A DNA stretch of 64,000 nt. Origin: Aspidiotus rigidus (Eukaryota > Arthropoda > Insecta > Hemiptera > Diaspididae). Positions 33,084 through 43,054 of the stretch are shown piece after piece; position 1 is the first letter of the stretch; every line of letters starts with the position of its first letter. Made by a program: the position numbers and the translations under genes. Below the pieces are notes generated by a model. It was not told where the DNA came from. It saw only the letters and a list, made by a program, of their open reading frames with translations, and ran no database searches. The stretch lies in NCBI GenBank assembly GCA_035079385.1, contig JAVHKY010000052.1, positions 9,052,001 to 9,116,000 on the forward strand, read 5' to 3'.

Positions 33084-36000
33084 GGATTTCCAAAATGCGC
33101 ACTTCGAGTGAGAACGTCTATGTATCTGGATGGAATGATAGCATTGGACGCAATATAGACATGTGCGTGGACTGTGCTGCTACTGGTTCAGTTATCAAGG
33201 CACAATTGGTCAAGGACATCCCAGGCCTATCCATTAATTGGAGAGAAAAGCACCGCCTCAGGACTGCCATGGGTGAACAAGCTTGGACCAAGGGTACTGT
33301 CCAGCTATCCATCAAGATTTCCTCAATGGTAATAACTGGAAAATTCATCCTTGCTGATATCGAGGATGACTGTATTCTGGGCCTGGATTTAATGCGAAAG
33401 TATGGGTTGATTATTGATCTGAAGCATGACGTTTTAAGAGGTCCCTGTGGGGATATGCCGTTCTATGAGTTGGAAGCCAAGGATCGTCTCCTCCAGACCA
33501 AAGTTGAAGAAGAACTAAGTACTGTAGTCGATGAAGTGAAGAAAGATTTGGATTGTAAAACTATGTCAAGTTTCAATAAATTTTCGGAAGATTACCAGAG
33601 CAGTTTTGCTAAAGATGAAAATGACTTAGGGAGGACTTCTATAGTTCAACGTCGCATAAACACTAGTGACGCGGCTCCAATCAGGCAGCGACCCAGAAGA
33701 ATGCCGTTTGCCAAGGAAGCAGAGATGAAACGTCAACTGGAAGAGATGCTGAAACCAGGAATTATAGAACCTTCCTCTAGTCCATGGGCTTCGCCAGTAA
33801 CACTAGCACCAAAGAAAGATGGAACTTTAAGATTCTGCGTTGACTTCCGGAAGCTTAATGATGTTACTGTCAAAGACAGCTATCCCCTGCCAAGAATGGA
33901 TGATCTTTTTGACATTTTAAGAGGAGCAAGATGGTTTTCAGTAATCGACATGAAGAGTGGCTTTTGGCAAGTGGAGGTGCATCCAGATGATAAAGAGAAG
34001 ACCGCGTTTTGTACCACTGGAGGATTATGGCAATTTAATGTCATGCCATTTGGTTTATGTAACGCACCAGCCACATTTGAACGCCTTGTGGAAAAGATTT
34101 TGAAAGATGTCATTGGAAAAATTTGCCTAGTGTACATGGATGACGTGATTGTCTTCAGCGAGACACCTGAAGAGCACATAGAGCACCTGAGGATTGTTTT
34201 CCAAAAATTACAAGAAGCAGGTCTCAAACTTTCCTTAAAGAAGTGCTCACTATTCAAGAAAGAAGTCAGATACTTGGGCCATATTGTTTCAGCTGACGGT
34301 TCGAAGACTGACCCAAGGAAAGTAGAAGCAATAACTCAATGGCCGACACCAAAGGATCGTACTGAAGTAAAAAGTTTCTTAAGTCTATGTTCATACTATA
34401 GAAGATTTGTAAAGAATTTTGCAAATATTGTGAAACCGTTGAACCGTTTAACTGAAAAAGAACATCCATTCAAATGGACCAGTGAATGTCAAGAGGCCTT
34501 CAACGAACTCAAGAAGAGAATGTGCTCCACGCCAGTACTAGCCTATCCAGATCCAACTAAAAGGTTTATTCTTGATACAGATTGCAGTAATTTTGCTATG
34601 GGTGCCGTATTGTCGCAAGAATATGAATCAGGGGAGCGAGTCATTGCCTATTTTAGCAAGACCCTGAGTAAGACAGAACAGAATTATTGTGTGACCAGAA
34701 AAGAATTACTAGCCGTTATAAAATCAACAAAAAATTTCCACAAGTACCTGTATGGCCAGAAATTCTTACTACGAACTGATCATGCTGCTTTACAGTGGAT
34801 AATGAATTTCAAAGAACCAGAAGGGCAGATGGCTAAATGGCTGCAATACCTGCAAACTTATACTTTTGAAATAATCCACCGGAGAGGAAAAAGTCATCAG
34901 AATGCTGATTCATTATCAAGAAGACCATGCTCAGAAGACTGTAGTCATTGTTGCAAACAAGAGAAGAAGGAAGTCTCAGTCAAAGCCATACAACTGAGTT
35001 CCAATGTGGATATGAAAACTGCTCAACAACAGGATAAAGATATTTCAGTCATCTTAGCCTGGAAGGAGAAAGGTGAACGACCAGTCTGGCAGGATATCAG
35101 CTCGCAGTCAGTAAATTTAAAGATTTTATGGTCACAATGGGACTCGCTTCAAGTAGAAAATGGAATTGTTTACCGGATCTGGGAAACAACAGATGGCAGA
35201 TCACACCGGCGCCAACTACTGATACCTGAAGCGCTTGTTCCGGATGTCTTGAAGAGTGTTCATGATGACGCATCTGGTAGTCATCTTGGAATAACAAAAA
35301 CATTGGCCAAGATTCGGGAACGGTTTTACTGGCCAGCCTGTAGAAGTGATATAGAGGATTGGATTCAATGTTGCAGAACATGTAATGCCAGTAAGGGGCC
35401 CAATACTAGGGGCCGAGCTAAGATGCAAATCTACAATGTGGGATACCCTTTTGAACGGATTGCGGCAGATATCTCAGGACCATTTCCAGAAACTGACCAA
35501 GGTAATCGTTATATTCTAGTGGTAGGAGATTATTTCAGCAAATGTATGGATGCTTACCCACTGCCAAATTGTGAAGCCGTCACTGTTGCAACAGCGCTGG
35601 TGGAAAACTGGATTTCAAGGTTTGGAGTACCTCTGGAGTTACACTCAGACCAGGGAAGAAACTTTGAATCCCAGGTATTTGGAGAAGTGGCTAAGCTGAT
35701 GGGATTGAGGAAAACTCGTACAACACCACTCCACCCACAATCTGATGGTATGGTCGAGAGGTTCAACAAAACAATAGACCAATTCCTATCCAAAGTAATT
35801 GATAGTGACCAGCGGAATTGGGACAAGCTACTTCCATTGTTCCTGCTAGCCTATCGGTCATCAATCCATGAGAGCACCAAGGAAACACCTGCAAAAATCA
35901 TTTTTGGAAGAGAACTTCGATTACCGTGTGATTTAGAGCTGGGCACCCCTCCACAGCCACCTCAAGAAGTCAAGCCATTCACGCAAGAACTGAAGAACCG

Positions 36001-36307
36001 ACTTAAGCAGGTACATGAGCTGGTCAGGGAAAATTTAGAAGTTGCTAGCGACCGGATGAAGGCACGCTATGACATCTGTGCAGATGAAACCAAGTTTGAA
36101 CCTCAGGATAGGGTGTGGTTCTACAACCCACAGAGAAAGAAAGGGAAGAACCCAAAATTACAGTGCAATTGGGAAGGACCTTGGACAGTCGTGAAGAGAA
36201 TCAACAATGTCATCTATCGCATCCAACAGGACAGAAGGTTCAAAGTGGTCCACCGGAATAGACTAGCTGTATGGAGTCCGGCGTTTGAACGGGACGTTCA
36301 AAACTGA
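32990..36307 (+). CDS. pol: Pol polyprotein: protease, RT, RNase H, integrase
   Basis: An open frame of up to 1105 codons lies -1 relative to gag and should be expressed by frameshifting in the overlap; the ATG at 32990 need not be used. The protease flap site reads VDCAATGSVI where DTG/DSG is usual. RT has PSSSPWASPVTLAPKKDGTL, FSVIDMKSGFWQV, FGLCNAPATFERL and YMDD (about residues 381-384). RNase H has LDTDCSNFAMGAVL and the LLRTDHAAL motif. Integrase has an HHCC finger (CCRTCNASKG), the D-D35-E core (AADISGPF; HSDQGRNFES; HPQSDGMVERFNKTI) and a C-terminal domain ending KVVHRNRLAVW. No internal stop is present. All catalytic residues look intact apart from the protease oddity. Confidence 0.95.
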   Translation: MEISAEEGGKLQPGVARGQPTPGPSRRTQEIRISKMRTSSENVYVSGWNDSIGRNIDMCVDCAATGSVIKAQLVKDIPGLSINWREKHRLRTAMGEQAWTKGTVQLSIKISSMVITGKFILADIEDDCILGLDLMRKYGLIIDLKHDVLRGPCGDMPFYELEAKDRLLQTKVEEELSTVVDEVKKDLDCKTMSSFNKFSEDYQSSFAKDENDLGRTSIVQRRINTSDAAPIRQRPRRMPFAKEAEMKRQLEEMLKPGIIEPSSSPWASPVTLAPKKDGTLRFCVDFRKLNDVTVKDSYPLPRMDDLFDILRGARWFSVIDMKSGFWQVEVHPDDKEKTAFCTTGGLWQFNVMPFGLCNAPATFERLVEKILKDVIGKICLVYMDDVIVFSETPEEHIEHLRIVFQKLQEAGLKLSLKKCSLFKKEVRYLGHIVSADGSKTDPRKVEAITQWPTPKDRTEVKSFLSLCSYYRRFVKNFANIVKPLNRLTEKEHPFKWTSECQEAFNELKKRMCSTPVLAYPDPTKRFILDTDCSNFAMGAVLSQEYESGERVIAYFSKTLSKTEQNYCVTRKELLAVIKSTKNFHKYLYGQKFLLRTDHAALQWIMNFKEPEGQMAKWLQYLQTYTFEIIHRRGKSHQNADSLSRRPCSEDCSHCCKQEKKEVSVKAIQLSSNVDMKTAQQQDKDISVILAWKEKGERPVWQDISSQSVNLKILWSQWDSLQVENGIVYRIWETTDGRSHRRQLLIPEALVPDVLKSVHDDASGSHLGITKTLAKIRERFYWPACRSDIEDWIQCCRTCNASKGPNTRGRAKMQIYNVGYPFERIAADISGPFPETDQGNRYILVVGDYFSKCMDAYPLPNCEAVTVATALVENWISRFGVPLELHSDQGRNFESQVFGEVAKLMGLRKTRTTPLHPQSDGMVERFNKTIDQFLSKVIDSDQRNWDKLLPLFLLAYRSSIHESTKETPAKIIFGRELRLPCDLELGTPPQPPQEVKPFTQELKNRLKQVHELVRENLEVASDRMKARYDICADETKFEPQDRVWFYNPQRKKGKNPKLQCNWEGPWTVVKRINNVIYRIQQDRRFKVVHRNRLAVWSPAFERDVQN

Positions 36308-36318
36308 GGAGGGGAAAG
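36306..36318 (+). other. Polypurine tract
   Basis: GAGGAGGGGAAAG directly before the 3' LTR, starting within the pol stop region (TGAGG). It serves as the plus-strand primer. Confidence 0.9.
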
Positions 36319-36736
36319 TGTGGCGTTCTGCTATGAAGGCGCAAGCACCAAGCTTGCACACGCCGCTAAACTTTTAATAATAGCAGACACCGCAAGGAAG
36401 CGTACTTATCGCTTAACTACTTCGCCGAATACGCTTGAACAACCTAGAACGTGCTCGATTGATTGTAAGGATCCTTGCATAACCTGTTTGCCGTTCTAGA
36501 AGAAATCTCGAGAATTCCGGAAATAAGGGTGAGACTATAAATAGCCGGCAGCAACCCGATAAAGCGATTCAGTTGTAATCTTAAAAGCGATAGTTAACGT
36601 GTTCTCGTTCTTTAACGCGATTGTGTTACAGTTTAACGGAGTGTTGTACTTGCGGTACCAGTAATAAAGCTCGGTTTTCGTAATTGTTCTTTATTATAGG
36701 TGTCAAGAGATATTTGGTGACTGGTAGAACGTCTCA
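36319..36736 (+). repeat. 3' LTR
   Basis: Identical to the 5' LTR except for three substitutions and loss of the 9-base phrase TGTTTTAGA. Followed by the ATAT duplication. Confidence 0.95.
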
Positions 36737-36740
36737 ATAT

Positions 36741-38322
36741 TATTGGACTTCGAATATTTTTCATGGTAATTCACTTGAAAAAAAGACAAAGTACCAGAAT
36801 ATTATATTGGACATGATATTTTCCTGGACGATTTACTCAAAAAAACGACAGAGTCCGAGATTAATACTGCACTTGGAATATTCTTTGAGGTATTTGACTC
36901 GAGAAACCGACGAAGTACAAGAATATTTTTGGACTTGGAAAATTTTCTTAGTTTCAATATATTTGACGTAGAAAAACAACAAAGTATGAGAATATTTTCC
37001 AGGATATTCTACTTGAAAAATGACAAAGTCCAAGAATAATATTAGACTCGGAATATTCTTCGAGATATTTTAAGCGAGAAAATGACAAAGACAAGAAAGT
37101 ACCAGAATATATTTTTGGGCTTGGAATATTTCTCGTGATCTCTCAAAAAGGAATAAAGTTTTGGAACATTTTTTGACTTACAATATTTTCTGAGACATAA
37201 CTGGTTGTTTTTTCAAGTGAAACATCTCAAAACAATTTTTCAAGTCCAAAATGTTCTTGTACTTGGGTTGTTTTTGGAGTAAAATATTTCAAAAAATATT
37301 CCAAGTACAAAATTATTCTCACACTCAGTTGTTTTTTGAGTAAATCATCCAGGAAAATATCCCAAGTCCAAAAAAATTCTTTTTATAATACATGAAGCGA
37401 AAGTGCTTCGTATTGTGTTTGTTTTTAGTAGCAAAACATGCCGTTATCAGAACCGTGGCGAAAATGTTTTACCCGTGGCGAAAATCAAGTCAGTGGTGCC
37501 ATTCAAAAAATTTGTAAACATTCTTTTTGAACGATAACCAATTTAAATTGTAGGCCCAAGTGTTCCTTTCACTACATGTATTATAAAAAGTACTGTTTGT
37601 AATTCGTGTCGAAAACAAACGATATTAGAACTCGCTTATCCACACTGCGCTCGTTCCAATATCGTTGGTTTTCGCCACTTATTACAAAATGTACTATTTA
37701 CTCTGTCGTTTCCTCGAGTAAAATATCTCGAAAAATATTCCAAGTCCAGTATTAATCTCGGACTCGGTCGTTTTTTTGAGTAAATCATTCAGGAAAATAT
37801 TCCGAGTCTAATAATATTCTGGTACTTTGTCCTTTTTTTAAAGTAAAATACTTCAAAAAATAATTCAAGTCCAATAATATTCTCGGACTTTGTTGTTTCC
37901 TTCAAGTAAAATACCAAAAAAATTTTCCAAGTCCAAAAATATTCTTGTACTTCGTCGTTTTCTCGAGTTAAATACCTCAAAACATATTTCAAGTCCAGTA
38001 TTAATCTCGGACTCTGTTGTTTTTTTTGAGTAAATCAACCAGGAAAATATTATCAGTCCAATCATATTCTGGTACTTCGTCTTTTTTTCAAGTGAATTAC
38101 CTTCAAAAATTTTCGAAGTCCAAAAATGTTCTTGTACTTCTTCTTTTTGCAAGTAAAACATTTCGGAAAATAATATTCAAAGTCCATCCAGGGACCCACA
38201 GTCCAAAGCATGAATACAAGTAACAAGACGCAACACCGCGCAACGCGAGCGTGGGAACCCAAGAACTTCAAAGACTCGTGGAATCAACTTCCCTCCCAAT
38301 GTGGCGTGAAATACCGGCTCGT
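36741..38322. repeat. Right part of foldback family Y copy 1
   Basis: Bases 36741-37380 and 37700-38180 are TTGGACTT/AAGTCCAA-type repeats in opposite orientation around an unrelated centre (37381-37690). The terminal 150 bp repeats the left end in inverted order. Open frames such as 36684-36971 are products of the repeat and not genes. Confidence 0.7.
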
Positions 38323-38385
38323 CAAAGAGAAAAGCAGTTTGTGTGTTCGGATGTGAAGGGGTTGGTGATGGTGTTTTCTTTATAG

Positions 38386-38700
38386 GGTCGGCGCAGGCGC
38401 TAGCCGACCATATTGTAATCACTTTTTTCTTTTTCTTCTTCTTCCTTCTTCCTTCTTCCTTCTTCCTTCTTCCTTCTTCTTGGGTAAGTTCAGTCGCTCA
38501 CGTCACGGCATGGTAGACCACAACGCAGTAAGTTGTGGGCACGTTGTGGGTATTTTTATTTAGATGATTTATGATACTATGTTATTAATTACGCCTAGCC
38601 TAACTTGTTTTTGTGTTGTTTCTCCTATCTTTGATTGCGTGTTTGCATTCACCAGCGTAGGTATAAATAAATTTGATCAAAATTATAAATTTATTTTCGT
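38386..38700 (+). repeat. Hairpin, (CTTC)n tract and X-type linker
   Basis: A hairpin GGTCGGC-gcaggcgcta-GCCGACC at 38386-38408 is followed by a T/C-rich tract with repeated CTTCCTT (38430-38480) and the linker phrase GGTAAGTTCAGTCGCTCACG. The order (hairpin, T/C tract, linker) repeats that seen after X copies 3, 4 and 5. Confidence 0.55.
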
Positions 38701-39531
38701 TCTCATCTGGGAACAGTTAGTTTATTTATGATTATTATTGATTAATTAGCCGCTGCTGATTAATTCGTTACGATGACGAGAATTGCGCGAATAAAAACCT
38801 ACAGAACAGAACAACTTAAAAGTTGATCATGAATCGCAAATGCGGTATCCCAGCTTTGTGATCCGCAATTCAATTTGGAATTTCAATTATTTATACCTAT
38901 TAGTTCCAAGTACTTTGAAGTTGACTTCAACGGTAGTATGATAATTAGGTACATTGTTGGGTTTTGAGTAGACAAATGAAGTTTGTGATAGTATTAATTA
39001 ATCAAGGATTTCAATTCTGAGATTTTACAATTTGTGTTATTATTATCCTTATCTCACAACAAAAATGACAATTGTTGGAAGGGTGTTATATCAGTGTTGG
39101 GTCACTTCAGGTTATTGCTTATTAATTGTTGAGTGCGTTAGCTTTTACAAATAGAAATATAGAATCAAGAAGATGTGATGTGAATTCTTGAAATTGGTTC
39201 AAATGATATGAATGAAATTGAATACAAATGAAAGGGAATGTCTTACAACACGGTAGGAATATGAAATGAATGATTACAAATAAAAAAGTAGGAAATAGGA
39301 TGATGAAAAATGGATTGTGAATATGATATCCTAGCTTTGTAATCCTCAATTCAAATTTAATTTGTACTTTGTCCTACTTTCTAGTTGGGTTTTAACGCAC
39401 AAAGATTTTATCATTTTTATTTTCCTGCACCTTGTTTCGATCTCAATAGTACCGCCATCTCAATGGATATTTTTCTTATCAGAAATAACCCAGTCATTTT
39501 CCGACCCTCGTAACACCCCGCCCGCGGGGTG
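38700..39531 (+). repeat. Family X copy 7
   Basis: It runs from TTATTTTCGTTCTC to the hairpin CACCCCGC-cc-GCGGGGTG at 39514-39531 and CTTGTTTG. Close to copy 6. No gene is seen. Confidence 0.75.
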
Positions 39532-41087
39532 CTTGTTTGATTTGCGACGTGCTATATGGGTATGGGCATGGTATGGGATAATGTTGAACGATTTTAATAA
39601 CGAATTGTAAAACGTCACAAAATCTCATATTCGCTGCAATCTGCTGACATGAGTGTTTTAGCAGCTGGAAGTTTTTTGGAAAAAGAATATTACAGGTATC
39701 AAATTTCCGAAAATATGATTGATGATAACGCATAATTTAATTTTACGTGTGTTCTTCGTATGTATTGTATACCTACAGTACTTATTTCTGTTTTGAATTT
39801 TCGAGTAAGAAGATTATGTATTGAATATATTGAATACACATTCTATGGGTTGAGTTGTCAGAGAGCGAGGAATGTGTAAAGGAGAAACGAGTAAACGAGA
39901 AACTAATGCAGAAAAGAATTCCTCCACTATTATTAGCTCGCGAAGAATTTATTTATCCTGAACTACCACCTGAACTAACCGATTTAAAAGAGAGGTATCA
40001 GTTTGATTTGTTAACTCGCCAAGAATTACATTATCCTGAAATACCACCTGAACTAGCTGAGTTAAAAGAGATGTATCAGTAGTGCGGAATAGTTCGTATG
40101 ATATCTTTTCATATTCGTGTATGCGATCGGTTTGTGATAGGTTCATGTTCGGGAAAGTAGGTTGCATCATAACACATTCTCATGCGTTATGTTATTTGAA
40201 GAAAACAAGCAAGAAAAATATGAGAATGTGAATATTTGAAGGATGTACTCGATTGTTTTACCGCAACGAGAAAACGAGAAAAGTTGTTTTTGCGTTCGAA
40301 TGTGAACTAGTTGGTAACCGCTTTTTCTTTCTCCTTCAAGTTTTGGGAGCGATTATTATTTCTAGTGAACTTCCTACTTCCTTATCATGTAGCCTATTAT
40401 TGTCAAGCAGAGTTGATAAAGCTGAAAGCTGAACGTCTGAAGCCAAAGCCACATAATTTTGGAAAACGAGCTGAATTGTGTTTTACTTATTCATAAAAGG
40501 ACACGAGCAAATGACTGTTCAGTTGTTCTGTGAGTGAAAATCATATGGACATTCCTGAAGTACAAAGGTTTTATTGACGGAGGTTAATTCATATAATATT
40601 AACAATCGCAGAGAAATATTCCTCCTTTATCGTCCAAAAGATACAATTTACCTGATCGTCAGTTTCAATGTACGTCAATTCTTGTACAAAACAGCGCCGC
40701 ATGGCATGAACCTCTTCCAACCTCCTGTCTTCGACTATATAAACTATACAAACTAATAGTAGTTACTACCACTGGTTTGTAGTTTGTATAATCAAAGCCT
40801 CCTGTGAGGTTGCTTGTCTTCAAATACCTGCGTTATAGAAAAGCGTCGCATTCAGGATGATATTGTGGCAAAACTATCGATTTTGCTTGGAAAAAAAGAG
40901 TAAGATATTTTCTGTGAATAATTTAATGAAGAATATTTTTTATAGAAAATTTTTTTCGATTAAATCAGTTTTCAAGTTGTTATGATTGAAAAACTGACAT
41001 TTCTTCAAATTGTGGGCGATTCCGGCTACTAAGGGGAGGATACTTTTGATATTGTGACGTTCGACCGGTCCCAGTCACCAATAACCA
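39532..41087 (+). other. Unassigned DNA with one repetitive small frame
   Basis: A 75-codon frame (39855-40082, no AUG start) holds two imperfect copies of a 31-residue unit with YPE(L/I)PPEL(T/A)(D/E)LKE(R/M)YQ. I recognise no family for it. It may be an exon fragment or a decayed duplicate. The rest has no assigned feature. Confidence 0.3.
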
Positions 41088-42117
41088 TTTTTACCGACTT
41101 TTCGTAGAAAAGCGAGTATTACACCCGTCACAGTTGTGGCAGAAAGAGGGGGAAATCAACTTTCTCGACGTTTTAGAGGTCATAGATCATCGCTACGTCA
41201 TTAAAAAAATTTCAGGTTTCCTTATATATATATATATATATATGGATCAAAATTTGTCCGGGCTTCTCCTCCGAGTCTACTGGGTGGATTTTCTTGAAAC
41301 TTGGCTACGTTGTGGTGTTATATCTGAAGTTGTGCACCTGCATTTGTTTTGACGATCGGATCAGTAGTTCTCCAGATATACCCAATTAAAAAAAAAATTC
41401 CCCACTCCTATAACTCTGATATGGTTTGTTCAATTTTTTTCAAATGTTGATATATTGTAATTTACATGTCTGAAAATGTAATTGTGAACTTTTGGTGTTG
41501 ATACGATGTTTGGTTCGTGAGAAATCTCAAATTGAAGCGTGAACTAATTTGATGAAATTTGCAAATATTCGAGCTACTAATATTTTGTAGTACTAAACTT
41601 CAGGTAGTCGCTTTCGTCATCAAAAGCGAAGGGTAACCTTTGATTACGTGGATTGTCAGTGTAGTTGTAGCTAGTTTTATTCATTTTTTGGGTTACCTGT
41701 TCACACACGTAAGGATACGCTCTTTATGAATGAATTTTAAAGATGTGTTCGTTCGTGTTGAGTCAGTCATGAATGAATGTTGTGTTAGTATAGTATTAGT
41801 GCAACAATCCTTTGCGTATAATTTTGTCATTTTTTTGAGTGATGAAATAGTTTTATATGTGTGAAAGATTTGCTCGTTTGTGTTGAGTTTCTCATGAATG
41901 AATGTTATGTGTGAGTCTACAACAACCAACATTAAAAGATGCTTGAGATGATCAAGAATGAATTAGAGTGGCAAGAGATGTTGAGGATGTGTGTATCTTA
42001 TTGAGAAAACGATTCATTGAATAAATTGGAGTACTAGAGTTAAAGTTTAAGCAAAAAACTTGATTGTAGATATAGGTGAAAAGTCGTGTATAAGCATTTT
42101 TTATTACTTGTACCGAA
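41088..42117 (+). repeat. Family Z copy d
   Basis: It begins TTTTTACCGACTTTTCGTAG with CTTTTCGTAGAAAAG, then ACACCCGTCACAGTTGTGGC, TTTCTCGACGTTTTAGAGGT, a short (TA)n tract and TCCGGGCTTCTCCTCCGAG. Its far end matches 23540-23720 in reverse complement. The unit is about 1.0 kb against 1.9 kb for copy c, which has an internal duplication. Confidence 0.7.
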
Positions 42118-42137
42118 AATTCATAATATTTGGTATA

Positions 42138-42780
42138 CAGGGTGGGGCATAAGTTCCGCAACCATTTTGCACGTTTGAAAAAAAGAGAAAAATGAAGTCA
42201 AAAAAAAAAAATCAAAAATGGTCATTTAATTTGTTCAAAAGCGCACAAAAACGTTGAGGATATTAGACGTAGAGACCGGCGTGAAATTGCCAGTTCTAGA
42301 GATAGTCGACGCGCACTTTGATTAGCATTTTCTTCGAGAGATAGCGCTGCGGTTTCCATGTTCATCATGGTAGTCACGCTCACTCGCCTACCCGATCGAG
42401 GCGCGTCGGCTACCGAACCTGTCGTCAAAGATTTATTACGGTACAGTCGGTAGACGTTCAAACGATGTGATAATCGTCGACCTGGAAAACGTTCGGCGAA
42501 TTCCGTAAAAATTGTCTCATAATTTGCGTCATGACGAATGTAAGAAATTAGCAAAAAAACTCGTTCTTCTTTCGTGTAACTCACTCCACCTTCGCCAAGC
42601 ATTTTCGCTACACACAGTGAGACACAACTGAACACAAATGTAGGTACACTTCAACTGAACGTGACAACATTAATTTATGCACTTCTATGCACGTTGCATG
42701 CGTGTACCATGCAGTGGTGGGCCTCATTATGCCACCAATACAAAAACTCGACAGCGTTGCGGAACTTATGCCCCACCCGG
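42138..42780 (-). mobile_element. Tc1/mariner-type element, internally deleted
   Basis: TIRs of 25 bp with one mismatch: CAGGGTGGGGCATAAGTTCC at the left and CCGGGTGGGGCATAAGTTCC read from the right. TA lies outside both ends (42136-42137 and 42781-42782). At 643 bp it is too short for a full transposase. It inserted next to an old LTR relic. Confidence 0.88.
42222..42635 (-). pseudogene. Transposase N-terminal HTH fragment
   Basis: 137 codons. The part from SYTKEERVFLLISYIRHDAN through LYRNKSLTTGSVADAPRSGR is the DUF4817-like helix-turn-helix found at the start of many insect Tc1/mariner (IS630-type) transposases; GSVADAPRSGR is the linker to the second HTH. The DDE catalytic domain is absent, so it is a remnant without transposition activity. 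A truncated DNA-binding protein could still bind the TIRs, but nothing shows that it is expressed. Confidence 0.8.
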
Positions 42781-42800
42781 TATACTCGTTAAATAAGCCT

Positions 42801-42812
42801 TTTCTGACACCA
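42801..42812 (-). other. Primer-binding site of an old Ty3 relic
   Basis: On the - strand TGGTGTCAGAAA, one base after an LTR end in GTCTCA. It matches the PBS of the element at 31201. Confidence 0.65.
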
Positions 42813-43054
42813 ATGAGACGTTCCACCGGTCACTGGATACAAACGATAAAGAACAGTTACGAAAAACCGAACTTTATTACTTGCACCGAAAGCGAACACC
42901 GTATGCAATCCCAGATAATGCGAGAGCACAATAATCACAACAATTACTAATTCACTACTGATCGTTATTCCGGCTATTTCTTGGAATTTTATACCCGCGG
43001 ACGCTATTCCGGATAGGTTCTAGAATCTAGAACCTATCCGGAAAAGGACCGTGA

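Larger units (their letters stand above)
31201..36736 (+). mobile_element. Ty3/Gypsy LTR retrotransposon, complete-looking
   Basis: LTRs of 427 bp (31201-31627) and 418 bp (36319-36736) begin TG and end CA. They differ by three substitutions and one 9 bp indel. A 4 bp duplication ATAT flanks it (31197-31200, 36737-36740). The order PBS, gag, pol (protease, RT, RNase H, integrase), PPT is intact, with no env. It lies inside family Y copy 1. Low LTR divergence marks it as the youngest large insertion in the window. Confidence 0.95.
30889..38322. mobile_element. Family Y foldback element, copy 1, split by a Ty3 element
   Basis: Left end ACGAGTCGGTATTTCACGCC; right end, read inward, ACGAGCCGGTATTTCACGCC. 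The arms share about 150 bp of unique terminal sequence (GGGAGGGAAGTTGATTCCAC, CGCTCGCGTTGCGCGGT) and then long tracts of TTGGACTT/AATATTTT repeats in inverted order. Flanks CAGTGAGAA (30880-30888) and CAAAGAGAA (38323-38331) match 7/9. Without the LTR retrotransposon the element is about 1.9 kb. Long repeat-built arms and a 9-10 bp duplication suggest a foldback or Mutator-like non-autonomous element. Confidence 0.75.
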
